This document shows, one piece after another, positions 33,109 to 41,472 of a stretch of 64,000 nt of DNA (position 1 is its first letter; each line of letters opens with the position of its first letter). Below the pieces are notes generated by a model. The model saw nothing but the letters and a program-made list of their open reading frames with translations, did no database searches and was not told the DNA's origin. The DNA is from an uncultured Pelagibacteraceae bacterium (GTDB lineage: Bacteria; Pseudomonadota; Alphaproteobacteria; Pelagibacterales; Pelagibacteraceae): positions 1-64,000 of the forward strand of contig CACJVQ010000003.1 in the NCBI GenBank assembly GCA_902596915.1, written 5' to 3'. Both the position numbers and the translations under genes were made by a program.

Positions 33109-33576
33109 ATGCCATATCATCTTGCCACTAGAAAAGTTATCAAGGATTGGACAGACTATAATGAACATATGAATATGGCATACTATGTTCTTATTTTTGA
33201 TCAAGCATGGGAAACAATGCTTAATAAGTTTCATATGGGTGGTTCAAACGCACAAATTAATAAAAGAAGTACTATGGTGGTAGAGACAAGAACAACCTAT
33301 GACAATGAAGTAAAAGAAAATGATGAAGTAGATGTGTATTGTGCTTTCTTTGATCATGATAAAAAAAGACTACATTTAAAATGTGAAATGTACGAAAAGA
33401 AATCAAAAAAACTAGCTGCAACAATTGAAAGCCTGTCGCTTTATATTGATCTTGATAAAAGAAAAGTTACAGAATTTGAAGAAGATAAAATCCAGATTAT
33501 GGATGACTTTATAAATAAAAATAAGGCTTCTTTTAACTCAGAAAATTTAATGTTTTCTGGTAAGCTGAAAAAATAG
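33109..33576 (+). CDS. cdhB: Hotdog-fold thioesterase, probable betainyl-CoA thioesterase
   Basis: Hydrolyses an acyl-CoA thioester; betainyl-CoA would give glycine betaine and CoA, the last step of the carnitine route. 155 aa, 4-hydroxybenzoyl-CoA-thioesterase type. The motif WTDYNEHMNMAYY (14-26) holds the catalytic Asp16 and matches the WxDYNGHM signature of carnitine-pathway thioesterases, which in some rhizobia are fused to the carnitine dehydrogenase (from memory). It is 1.6 kb from the lcdH/BKACE pair on the other strand, which supports the assignment. Gene letter as in Pseudomonas cdhCAB, from memory. Confidence 0.78.
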   Translation: MPYHLATRKVIKDWTDYNEHMNMAYYVLIFDQAWETMLNKFHMGGSNAQINKRSTMVVETRTTYDNEVKENDEVDVYCAFFDHDKKRLHLKCEMYEKKSKKLAATIESLSLYIDLDKRKVTEFEEDKIQIMDDFINKNKASFNSENLMFSGKLKK

Positions 33577-33579
33577 GTT

Positions 33580-34413
33580 ATGGAAATTAAACTTTTGTCA
33601 GGAGCACTAGGTGCAGAAATAACGGGGATAGATCTTAAAGATACATCCGATCAAAACATCAAGGAAATTAATGATTTATTATTAGAGCACAAAGTTATTT
33701 TCTTTAGAGACCAAAAAATTAATGCTGAACAACATATAGCCTTAGCTGAAAAATTTGGACCATTAGAAACACATGCATATGTAAAAGGATTAAGTAAACA
33801 TCCGGAAATAGTTAGAATAATTAAAGCAGAAGATGAAAAAAACCAATGGGGAGAAAATTGGCATAGTGATGTTAGTTACAATGAAAAACCAACAAAAGCA
33901 GTAATATTAAAATCAATTAAAATTCCTCCTGTTGGTGGTGATACATGTTTTGCAAATATGGAGCTTGCATGGGAAACATTAGATGAAGATATAAAAGAAA
34001 AGATAAAAGATAAAAAAGCAATCCATAGTTCTCTAGGTGCAGAATTTTTTATTGAAAAATATAAAAAAATGGAGGGGAATGAAAAAAGAAATTTTGATGA
34101 ATATTCTAATGAACATCCAATAGTAAGAACACATCCTGAGACTGGAAAAAAAATCCTATTTGTCAATTGGACATATACAAAAAAAATAATAGGACTTGAA
34201 CAAAAAGAAAGTGATGAAGTTTTAAAAAAAATTTTTGAACACCAAGCACGACTTGAATTAACCTGTAGGTTTAGTTGGACTGAAAACACAGTCTGCATAT
34301 GGGATAATAGAAGTGTTATTCACTTTGCAATTGCAGATTTTTATCCAGGTAGAGGATTAGGATATGAAAGAGTAATGGATAGAATTGCTATTGAAGGTGA
34401 TCACCCACAATAA
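33580..34413 (+). CDS. TauD/TfdA-family Fe(II)/2-oxoglutarate dioxygenase
   Basis: 277 aa, standard TauD length. It has LGAEITGIDL at the N terminus, Fe ligands His95 and Asp97 (WHSDVSY), the VGGDTCFANM segment, a distal His in RSVIHFAI and the C-terminal Arg region (GLGYERVMDRI). TauD releases sulfite from taurine; relatives act on 2,4-D, alkyl sulfates, alpha-ketoglutarate-dependent sulfonates and others. No taurine ABC transporter or sulfite gene lies nearby. The gene follows the thioesterase by 3 bases and is 5 bases before the choline-dehydrogenase-like gene, so a quaternary amine or other osmolyte may be the substrate. Confidence 0.85.
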   Translation: MEIKLLSGALGAEITGIDLKDTSDQNIKEINDLLLEHKVIFFRDQKINAEQHIALAEKFGPLETHAYVKGLSKHPEIVRIIKAEDEKNQWGENWHSDVSYNEKPTKAVILKSIKIPPVGGDTCFANMELAWETLDEDIKEKIKDKKAIHSSLGAEFFIEKYKKMEGNEKRNFDEYSNEHPIVRTHPETGKKILFVNWTYTKKIIGLEQKESDEVLKKIFEHQARLELTCRFSWTENTVCIWDNRSVIHFAIADFYPGRGLGYERVMDRIAIEGDHPQ

Positions 34414-34418
34414 TTACC

Positions 34419-35999
34419 TTGAAATTTGATTATTTAATAATTGGAGCAGGTACAGCAGGATGTGTTCTTGCTAATAGACTAACTGAACAAAGTAAAAATA
34501 ATGTAGCAATTTTCGAAGCTGGTAAAGATAGTGATATATGGAAGGTAAACATGCCACTTGCAATACTTTATGCAATGCATGACCCAAAATATAATTATAA
34601 ATATTATTCTGAACCTGAACCACACTTAAATAATAGAAAATTATTTTGTCCTAGAGGAAAGATGATTGGTGGTTGTTCTGCACACAACGGAATGGTTTAT
34701 GTTAGAGGAAATAAAAATGATTATGAGAGATGGGCTTCGTTTGGATTAAAAAATTGGTCTTACGAAAGTGTTTTACCTTTTTTTAAAAAAATCGAGACAT
34801 GGTCAGGTGGAGAAAATAATTATAGAGGTGGAAAAGGTATATTGCCTGTAAATCAATCAAATAATAAAAATCCACTTTTTAAAGCTTTTTTGGACTCAGC
34901 AAAAGAGGCAGGACATAAAATAAATAGTGATATGAATGGAGAGGACCAAGAGGGCTTTGGTATGTATGATGTCACTATTCATAAAGGAGAGAGAGCAAGT
35001 GCATCAAAATATTATTTAAAACCTGCTAAAAATAGGGATAATTTGAAAGTATTTACTGAGTCATTTGTAGAAAAGATTATTTTTGATGGCAAAAAAGCAA
35101 TAGGAATTAAAGTTAAAATAAAAAATGAAACGAAAACTATTTACGCCAATAAAGAAATTATTTTAAGTGGTGGATCAATTAATTCTCCACAATTATTAAT
35201 GTTATCAGGCGTTGGTCCAAGCAATCATCTTAAAGAAAAAGGAATTGAGGTTATTCACGACTCTAAAGGAGTTGGAAAAAATTTACAAGATCATTTAGAA
35301 ACCTATATTCAACAAGAATGTAAAACTCCAGATACACTATATTCTTATGTAAACAAATTTAACATGGTAAAGGTGGGTATCCAATGGTTCTTAAATAAAA
35401 GTGGCCCCTGCTCTACCTCTTTTTTAGAGGCTGGTGGATTTAGCAAATCATCTCCAGATAAAAAATATCCAAATATACAATTTCATTTTTTTCCAGCATT
35501 TGTAATAGACCATGGTTTGGTAGATCCTGACAGACACGGATACCAATTACATGCAAGTTTAAACCAACCTAAAAGTAGAGGGGAAATTACTTTGAAAAGT
35601 TCAAACCCTTACGATTATCCAAAAATACAATTTAATTATTTGGAGGATGATTATGACCTTAAAGAAACAATAAAATGTGTTCGAGTAGCAAGAAAAATTT
35701 TAAGTCAGAATTCTATGAAACCTTTTGCTGGTAAAGAAATTGGACCAGGTGATAATGCAAATTCAGATGAAGAAATTGAAGAATATATAAGATCAAAAGC
35801 AGAAACAGCATATCACCCATCATGTACTTTAAAGATGGGTATAGATGATATGGCAGTAGTAGATGAAAAATTAAAAATTCATGGTCTTCAGAATATCAGA
35901 GTAGCAGATGCATCAGTAATGCCAGAAATTACAAGTGGAAATCTAAATGCACCAACTCTAATGATAGGTGAGAGAGCTGCTGACTTTATTTTGAATTAG
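34419..35999 (+). CDS. GMC-family flavoprotein oxidoreductase, choline dehydrogenase-like
   Basis: 526 aa, FAD-dependent alcohol oxidoreductase close to BetA in overall pattern. FAD motif GAGTAG at 9-14, GMC signature 1 near 79-93 (PRGKMIGGCSAHNG), signature 2 near 250-263 (SGGSINSPQLLMLS), active-site His466 (AYHPS) and Asn510 (GNLNAPT). The BetA segment NHFEAGGF is altered: here STSFLEAGGF (334-341 region), so the substrate may not be choline. TTG start at 34419, giving KFDYLIIGAG directly; no ATG is available before the FAD motif. No betaine aldehyde dehydrogenase adjoins it, although an aldehyde dehydrogenase lies at 42239. Confidence 0.87.
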   Translation: MKFDYLIIGAGTAGCVLANRLTEQSKNNVAIFEAGKDSDIWKVNMPLAILYAMHDPKYNYKYYSEPEPHLNNRKLFCPRGKMIGGCSAHNGMVYVRGNKNDYERWASFGLKNWSYESVLPFFKKIETWSGGENNYRGGKGILPVNQSNNKNPLFKAFLDSAKEAGHKINSDMNGEDQEGFGMYDVTIHKGERASASKYYLKPAKNRDNLKVFTESFVEKIIFDGKKAIGIKVKIKNETKTIYANKEIILSGGSINSPQLLMLSGVGPSNHLKEKGIEVIHDSKGVGKNLQDHLETYIQQECKTPDTLYSYVNKFNMVKVGIQWFLNKSGPCSTSFLEAGGFSKSSPDKKYPNIQFHFFPAFVIDHGLVDPDRHGYQLHASLNQPKSRGEITLKSSNPYDYPKIQFNYLEDDYDLKETIKCVRVARKILSQNSMKPFAGKEIGPGDNANSDEEIEEYIRSKAETAYHPSCTLKMGIDDMAVVDEKLKIHGLQNIRVADASVMPEITSGNLNAPTLMIGERAADFILN

Positions 36000-36002
36000 C
36001 AT

Positions 36003-36950
36003 ATGGAAGCAAATAATAATACTAAAGGTATCCTATTTATTATGATAGGAATGGCTTTTTTTTCAATACAAGACTCGCTTATAAAATATATATTCGAAGA
36101 GATTGCTTTGTTTGAGTTATACCTTGGTAGAACTATTGTTCAAGCTACAGTACTTATATCTATATTCTTAATAACTAAGAAAAAATTTACATTAAAAACT
36201 CATTATCCTTTATTAACTTTATTAAGAGTGGTTTGTTTTTTCTTTGGCTTTAGTTTTTTTTATATTTCACTAACCTTCATGTCTTTAGCTATGGTCAGCG
36301 CATTATTCTTTTCATGTCCTTTTTTCATGTCAATATTTGCCAAAGTATTTTTAAAAGAACAAATTGGTATTAGAAGATGGAGCGCTATAACTGTAGGTTT
36401 TATTGGTGTTTTAATTGTACTAAATCCAACTTTAGAAGACTTTAATTTTTTTAAATTAGCACCAGTGGCATGCTCACTTTGCTACGCATGCTCCATGACA
36501 ATTACAAAATATACATCAGAAAAGGATAATATTTATACTCAGTTAACTTTGCTTTATATTTTTGCAGTAATTGCGAGTGTTATAATATTTTTAATAAGTG
36601 GAGATGGTAAGTTTAATAGTTTTTCTGACCCTACAATGCAGTTTATTTTTAGAGAATGGTTTGTAAACCCAGCTGTTTCTTGGCCATATGTTTTTGTAAT
36701 GGGTATTGTTGCATCGATATCATTTTTTTGTGTATTTACCGCATATAGTATTGCTTCCCCATCGGTAGTATCTCTATTTGAATATTCGTATATAGTTTTT
36801 GCAATGATAGCTGGTTACATATTGTTTGAAACTATACCAGTGCCTAGAACTTTTCTTGGTGCATCAATAATTATTGGAGCAGGTGCGTATATTTACTTTA
36901 GAGAAAAAGTTCGAGGACAAATGATTGCGTCAGATACACCTAATAGATGA
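36003..36950 (+). CDS. EamA/DMT-family permease
   Basis: 315 aa, about ten helices, two EamA repeats. The helix-4 end reads FLKEQIGIRRWSAITVGFIGVLIVLNP, much like the permease at 17906. The second repeat includes an extra segment around residues 195-225 (SGDGKFNSFSDPTM). It starts 3 bases after the GMC gene and overlaps the next gene by 4 bases (ATGA), so it belongs to the 31.5-37.9 kb operon and probably carries a substrate or product of those oxidative enzymes. Substrate and direction unknown. Confidence 0.88.
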   Translation: MEANNNTKGILFIMIGMAFFSIQDSLIKYIFEEIALFELYLGRTIVQATVLISIFLITKKKFTLKTHYPLLTLLRVVCFFFGFSFFYISLTFMSLAMVSALFFSCPFFMSIFAKVFLKEQIGIRRWSAITVGFIGVLIVLNPTLEDFNFFKLAPVACSLCYACSMTITKYTSEKDNIYTQLTLLYIFAVIASVIIFLISGDGKFNSFSDPTMQFIFREWFVNPAVSWPYVFVMGIVASISFFCVFTAYSIASPSVVSLFEYSYIVFAMIAGYILFETIPVPRTFLGASIIIGAGAYIYFREKVRGQMIASDTPNR

Positions 36951-37918
36951 TAAAAAAAAATTACATTCCAACAATAAATATTTCTTCTATACTTAGAAAA
37001 AATTTTGATTCAAAAACAAGCCTTAAAATAGTTAAAAAAATTGAGAAAGCTTGTTTAGACGTTGGCTTTTTTCAAATAATAGGACATGGGATTAAATTAA
37101 AAAATATAAATAAAATTTGTACAGTTGGAGAAAATTTTTTTAAATCTGATAAAAAAAATAAACTTAAATTAGCTCCAAAAAAATGGAATAAAAAAAATAA
37201 AAATATTTATAGAGGGTATTTTCCAGATGATGTAAATGGCAAAGAAGGATTAGATTTAGGTGACTTAAGAGTAACAAAAAAATATTCAAAAAAAGTAAAA
37301 AATGAGTACATCGAATTTATAAATATAAAAAAATCATTTAGCACAAATTCAATTTCTAAATTATCTGACTATTATGATGACATATTTAACTTAAGTGAAA
37401 CTCTTTTTAAAAGTATTATTAAAATTTACAATAAGGATACCGATATATCAAAAAAAGTATTTTCAAGATTAAAAACTCTTAGCACATTACGATTTAATTA
37501 TTATCCAAATCAATCACAGCCTGTTGAAATTTCTAAACAAGATGGGGTTGCTCTTGGATGTGAAACACATGTTGATAGTGGTATTTTTACAGTACTTTAC
37601 CAAAACAAAAAAGGTGGTTTACAAGTACAAAACCGTAAAACAAAAAAATGGCATGATGTTCCCTTTGATAAAAATGCTTTAGTAGTAAATACTGGAAGAG
37701 CACTTGAATATTTAAGTAAAGGCAAGTTTAAAGCGACTAATCATAGGGTATTATGGAACAAGCAAAAAAGGCTTTCAGTTCCTTTCTTTTTTGAACCCTC
37801 ATATGACTTTAAAATGAATCTTTCATTTTTGAATTATAAGAAATTAAGAAATAACGGCGTCAGATATGATAAATTTCTGAATAAATCCCTTAAAAAATTC
37901 ATTGAATATCAAAGATAA
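36947..37918 (+). CDS. Isopenicillin N synthase-like Fe(II)/2-oxoglutarate oxygenase
   Basis: 323 aa. The N-terminal DIOX_N-type region (YIPTINIS, then CLDVGFFQIIGHGI) and the C-terminal oxygenase core are clear. Fe ligands are His208, Asp210 (THVDSG) and His266 (TNHRV), and Arg275 in RLSVPFF binds 2-oxoglutarate. Length and layout fit the plant-type 2-oxoglutarate oxygenases found widely in bacteria; ethylene-forming or beta-lactam activity should not be assumed. Lys/Asn content is high even for this genome. Last gene before the 101-base leader of the next operon. Substrate unknown. Confidence 0.87.
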   Translation: MIKKNYIPTINISSILRKNFDSKTSLKIVKKIEKACLDVGFFQIIGHGIKLKNINKICTVGENFFKSDKKNKLKLAPKKWNKKNKNIYRGYFPDDVNGKEGLDLGDLRVTKKYSKKVKNEYIEFINIKKSFSTNSISKLSDYYDDIFNLSETLFKSIIKIYNKDTDISKKVFSRLKTLSTLRFNYYPNQSQPVEISKQDGVALGCETHVDSGIFTVLYQNKKGGLQVQNRKTKKWHDVPFDKNALVVNTGRALEYLSKGKFKATNHRVLWNKQKRLSVPFFFEPSYDFKMNLSFLNYKKLRNNGVRYDKFLNKSLKKFIEYQR

Positions 37919-38019
37919 GAATAATAATATTATTTCATAAAGCGATACATAACTCGTCGTAAAATCTTATACGAAAGTGGGATCGGTCGTCTTTAAATTA
38001 ATTTTTAAAGGAGGCTTTA
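37919..38019 (+). promoter_or_regulatory. Possible structured 5' leader with sequestered Shine-Dalgarno
   Basis: 101 bases without a gene before the LLM operon. Seen: a 5-bp hairpin TCGTA/TACGA (37957-37961 with 37970-37974) enclosed by CGAT/ATCG (37943-37946 with 37982-37985), then a 7-bp stem CTTTAAA/TTTAAAG (37991-37997 with 38004-38010) whose right arm enters the strong Shine-Dalgarno AAAGGAGG (38007-38014). TCGTC occurs at 37954 and 37987. It fits no riboswitch consensus I can recall. It may also simply be promoter DNA. Confidence 0.35.
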
Positions 38020-39189
38020 ATGAAGTTTGGTTATTTTTGTAATACTACAAATTGGACTCACAAACCGTATCATAAATTATTAGATGAAACTAAACAGATC
38101 ACTGAATATTGTGATCAAAATAGTTGGAATTCAATTTGGTTTACAGAGCACCATTTTAACCATGAAGGAATGGAGTCCTGCACCAATCCCCTAATGTTAG
38201 GTGCAGATGCTGCGGCAAGAACAAAGAATATAAGGATAGGTCAAGCGGCAAATGTAATAACTTTTCATAACCCAATAAGATTAGCAGAAGATATAGCTAC
38301 ACTTGATCAACTTTCAAAAGGAAGAGTAGAAGTTGGCGTTGCAAGAGGTGTTTATGGGAGAGAAGCAATTAATTTAAATAAAGAAGCAGATTTAAAAGAT
38401 CAGGCAAAAAATTTTAGATTATTTGCTGAAACATTAGAAATTTTGAAAAAAGCCTGGTCAGAGAAATTTTTTAATCATGATGGAGAATTTTATACTTACC
38501 CATCACCAAATTATGTTTGGCAGCACGACATGAGCCCACCAAGTGAAGAGTTTATGAATATGGAAGATAGCACTATGAAAAAAATTAGTGTTCTTCCAAA
38601 GCCTTACCAAAATCCACACCCTCCAATACATCAAGTTGTTGATGGTATAAGATCGATAGAGTGGGCTGCAGAAAATAATATAAATGTAATTATGTGGATA
38701 CCTACAGTCAAAGCATTGAAAATAAGATTTGATGCTTACAAAAATAAAAGATCTGAAGTTACTAAAAAAAATGTTCCATTAGGTGAAGGTGTTACTCTCG
38801 TTAGAGATATGTTTGTAGCTGACACCATGGAGGAGGCCAAAGAAAAAGCGGGCCAACATATGGTAAATTACATGAAATGGGTTTGTCATTGGAGAGGTCT
38901 TGGTAATCACATGGATCCTGGTGAAGAGCTTCCAGAGACAAAGGGTAAATTAGATCTTCTTAATTATGAATTTTTACATAAGAGAAATATGTTATTTGGT
39001 ACCCCTGAATATGTAACAGATAAAATTAAAGAACTTCAATCAGAGCTTAATCTTCAAAATCTTCAAGTCTGGTCTAACTTTCCTGGTGTGAAACATGAAG
39101 ATTGCATGAAAAGTATTAAATTATTCACTGAAAAAGTAATGCCTAACTTTAAAGATGATCTAGATACTGAAGTTAAAAAAGTATCGTGA
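38020..39189 (+). CDS. Luciferase-like (LLM) flavin-dependent monooxygenase (copy 2)
   Basis: 389 aa bacterial-luciferase-family enzyme, longer than copy 1. N-terminal MKFGYFCNTTNW, the FTEHHF motif near residues 46-51, QAANVITFHNPIRLAEDIA near 80-98 and VGVARGVYGRE near 111-121 define the flavin site; about residues 160-190 form an insertion. Strong Shine-Dalgarno AAAGGAGG 5 bases before the ATG. It is the first gene of a tight operon with a ThDP enzyme, a PF06684 protein, a hydrolase and an aldehyde dehydrogenase, so it likely starts a degradation route by oxygenation. A separate flavin reductase is not present in the window. Substrate unknown. Confidence 0.88.
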   Translation: MKFGYFCNTTNWTHKPYHKLLDETKQITEYCDQNSWNSIWFTEHHFNHEGMESCTNPLMLGADAAARTKNIRIGQAANVITFHNPIRLAEDIATLDQLSKGRVEVGVARGVYGREAINLNKEADLKDQAKNFRLFAETLEILKKAWSEKFFNHDGEFYTYPSPNYVWQHDMSPPSEEFMNMEDSTMKKISVLPKPYQNPHPPIHQVVDGIRSIEWAAENNINVIMWIPTVKALKIRFDAYKNKRSEVTKKNVPLGEGVTLVRDMFVADTMEEAKEKAGQHMVNYMKWVCHWRGLGNHMDPGEELPETKGKLDLLNYEFLHKRNMLFGTPEYVTDKIKELQSELNLQNLQVWSNFPGVKHEDCMKSIKLFTEKVMPNFKDDLDTEVKKVS

Positions 39190-40886
39190 TTAAGACCAAG
39201 AATACCTTGACCGGAGGTCAAGCGGCAGTGAAATCTCTAAAAAAAGAAAAAGTTAAACATGTCTTTGGCTTAATTGGTTCAGCTACAATGGAGATGTTTG
39301 ATGCGTTGTATCATGAAAAAAAAATTAAATTTATAGGTGTAAGAGATGAAAGAACAGGCACACATATGGCTGATGGCTATGCAAGAGCTTCTAATCAACC
39401 TGGTGTTATTATAGCTGGACAAAACGGTCCAGGAGCAACTAATCTAGTTACAGGCATAGCGCAAGCAAAAGCAGCATTTTCTCCTGTGGTATCTATTGCA
39501 GGTTTATATTCTACTAAAGATAAAATGGAAGATGCCTTTCAAGGACTTGACCAACAATCACTTTTTAATCCTATAACAAAAAAAACTTGGACTGTAAAAA
39601 AGGCAAGCCATATTCCAGCTGCATTTAGTGATGCTTTTAATCTTGCGATGTCACCGCGTAGAGGACCAGTTTGTATTAACCTTCCTAGAAACGTTCTCTC
39701 TGATACTTCAAAATTTAATATTAATGAAAATAAAAAATCTTATAAAAATGAAAGTGTCTTAAAAAGTAAGAAGAATTTAATTGATAAAACTATAAAACTT
39801 ATTCTCAACTCAAAAAAAACAGTAATTGTTGCTGGAGGAGGTATAAAATACAATTCAAAATTTAAGTCTGTAACAAAACTTGCTGAATTTTTAAATATTC
39901 CAATTGTAACTGCAGCAGGACATGGAGATGCAATTCCCTTCGATCATAAGTTAAATGCTGGACAAATGGGACCTAGAGGAAATATTGTTGCGTCAAGATT
40001 AGTCAAAGAAGCAGATCTTATTATTGCAATTGGTACAAGACTTGGCTTTAATTCTACTTTCTATTCATATGACAACATAAATAAAAATGCGAAAATTGTA
40101 CAAATTGAATTAGAAAAAAAAATGATAGGAAGATACTTCCCAGTTAATATAGGTATTCATGGAGATGCTGCACTTGTAACAGATCAAATTTTAGCTGAAT
40201 TAAGAAGACAAAAGAAAATTTTAAATTACAAAGAATGGACAAAGAACTTTTTATTTGAGAGATCAAAATTTCTTAAAGATAGAGATAATATAAAGTCAAA
40301 AAATTTTCCAATCCAGCCAAATGGTCTATTTAAAGAACTAAGAAAAGTACTACCGAAAAATACAGCAATAACACTTGATGCTGGTACTCTTTGCCTTCAA
40401 GCAACTGATGCCTTAGAATATTACAACCCCCCTGCACTTTTCACTCCCCTTGATTTTGGTTTAGTGGGCTTCTCTTTTGCATGTGGCTTAGGCATAAAGG
40501 TTGCAAAACCTAATAAAACTGTTGTTAGTTTAATGGGTGATGGTGGATTTGGAATGACTATTTCTGAATTAAGTACAGCTGTAGAGCATGGCTTAAACAC
40601 AATTACAATTGTAATGAATAATAAGAGTTGGGGGGCAGAAAAAGCTTATCAAAAAGATTTTTATGGTGAAAGATATTTAGGAGCTGATATTCAAAGTCCT
40701 CCTTTTGATGAAGTTGCTAAACTATATGGTGCTAAAGGAATTAAAGTTAAAAAACTATCAGAAGTAAATGAGGCTGTAAAAAGTGCATTAAAAGTAAATA
40801 AACCAGTTGTTATAGATGTTGATGTAGATCCAAAAGCGTTATACAGTTTTAGAAGAGATAGCTTTACACATAGAATTAAAAAATGA
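39186..40886 (+). CDS. ThDP-dependent enzyme, acetolactate synthase/sulfoacetaldehyde acetyltransferase-like
   Basis: 566 aa, three-domain thiamine diphosphate enzyme. Catalytic Glu55 is in VRDERTGTHMADGYAR, followed by AGQNGPGATNLVTG; a central domain spans about 185-340, and the ThDP/Mg motif MGDGGFGMTISEL...NN lies in the last third. The GLIGSATMEMFDAL start resembles sulfoacetaldehyde acetyltransferase (GIIGSAMM), but no phosphotransacetylase or sulfite exporter is nearby. GTG start at 39186 overlaps the LLM stop. Could cleave a 2-oxo acid, an acyloin or a sulfonated aldehyde, feeding the aldehyde dehydrogenase at the operon's end. Reaction not determinable from sequence alone. Confidence 0.87.
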   Translation: MIKTKNTLTGGQAAVKSLKKEKVKHVFGLIGSATMEMFDALYHEKKIKFIGVRDERTGTHMADGYARASNQPGVIIAGQNGPGATNLVTGIAQAKAAFSPVVSIAGLYSTKDKMEDAFQGLDQQSLFNPITKKTWTVKKASHIPAAFSDAFNLAMSPRRGPVCINLPRNVLSDTSKFNINENKKSYKNESVLKSKKNLIDKTIKLILNSKKTVIVAGGGIKYNSKFKSVTKLAEFLNIPIVTAAGHGDAIPFDHKLNAGQMGPRGNIVASRLVKEADLIIAIGTRLGFNSTFYSYDNINKNAKIVQIELEKKMIGRYFPVNIGIHGDAALVTDQILAELRRQKKILNYKEWTKNFLFERSKFLKDRDNIKSKNFPIQPNGLFKELRKVLPKNTAITLDAGTLCLQATDALEYYNPPALFTPLDFGLVGFSFACGLGIKVAKPNKTVVSLMGDGGFGMTISELSTAVEHGLNTITIVMNNKSWGAEKAYQKDFYGERYLGADIQSPPFDEVAKLYGAKGIKVKKLSEVNEAVKSALKVNKPVVIDVDVDPKALYSFRRDSFTHRIKK

Positions 40887-41470
40887 AATTAGAATTACGT
40901 AAGTTTACTAAATTTGTAGATAAGACTTTTGTTGAAGGTGGAAAGGAAGCTAAAGATCCTGTTTTGATGGTTTCTGTTGCTGCAGTTTTTAAAAATCCTT
41001 GGGACGGAAAAGGTTTTGTAGAAGACTTGAAACCCATTATTTTAGATCTAGCTCCTAAACTTGGAGATTTACTAGTTCCTGAACTTATAAAAGAAATAGG
41101 CTCTCCTGATAAAATATTAGCTTACGGGAAAGCAGGTGTGGTTGGACTTAAAGGAGAAATAGAGCATGCATCAGCATTTATTCATACATTAAGATTTGGT
41201 AATAAGTTCAGAGATGCTGTTGGAGGAACTTCTTATTTAAGTTTTACAAATACAAGAGGTCCAGCTGGATCAAAAATTTCTATTCCCATGATGCACAAAA
41301 CCGACTCTGGTTTAAGACCATATTATCTTACACATGAGTTTACAATTCACGACGCTCCATTTGATGATGAAATTGTTATTGCAATTGGTGGTGCTTCGAC
41401 AGGTAGAGCTCATGCAAGAACAGGTGATAGGTACCAAGATATGAAGGAGATGGGCATTGAACCAAAATAA
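40883..41470 (+). CDS. PF06684 (DUF1185, amino acid synthesis family) protein
   Basis: 195 aa. Recognised from the segments EIGSPDKILAYGKAGVVGLKGEIEHASAF (here split) and GGTSYLSFTNTRGPAGSKISIPMMHK with TIHDAPFDDEIVIAIGG, which are characteristic of the PF06684 family. Structures of this family show a chorismate-mutase-like fold variant and an amino-acid-related role was suggested (from memory); no reaction is established. Four-base ATGA overlap with the ThDP gene and 2-base gap to the hydrolase gene show tight coupling. Homologues often sit beside LLM oxygenases and aldehyde dehydrogenases, as here. Confidence 0.85.
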   Translation: MKLELRKFTKFVDKTFVEGGKEAKDPVLMVSVAAVFKNPWDGKGFVEDLKPIILDLAPKLGDLLVPELIKEIGSPDKILAYGKAGVVGLKGEIEHASAFIHTLRFGNKFRDAVGGTSYLSFTNTRGPAGSKISIPMMHKTDSGLRPYYLTHEFTIHDAPFDDEIVIAIGGASTGRAHARTGDRYQDMKEMGIEPK

Positions 41471-41472
41471 TA

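Noticed and set aside
33580-34413. True taurine dioxygenase TauD
   Set aside because: Fe-site motifs match the family, but no taurine transporter, sulfite exporter or other taurine gene is next to it, so only the family name is given.
37919-38019. SAM-II/SAM-V, glycine or TPP riboswitch
   Set aside because: I looked for the conserved core sequences I remember and did not find them; the genes downstream are also not methionine, glycine or thiamine genes. Kept only as an unassigned leader.
39186-40886. Biosynthetic acetolactate synthase (IlvB)
   Set aside because: No small subunit gene (ilvH) nearby, the N-terminal part resembles Xsc-type enzymes, and the gene is embedded in a catabolic operon.
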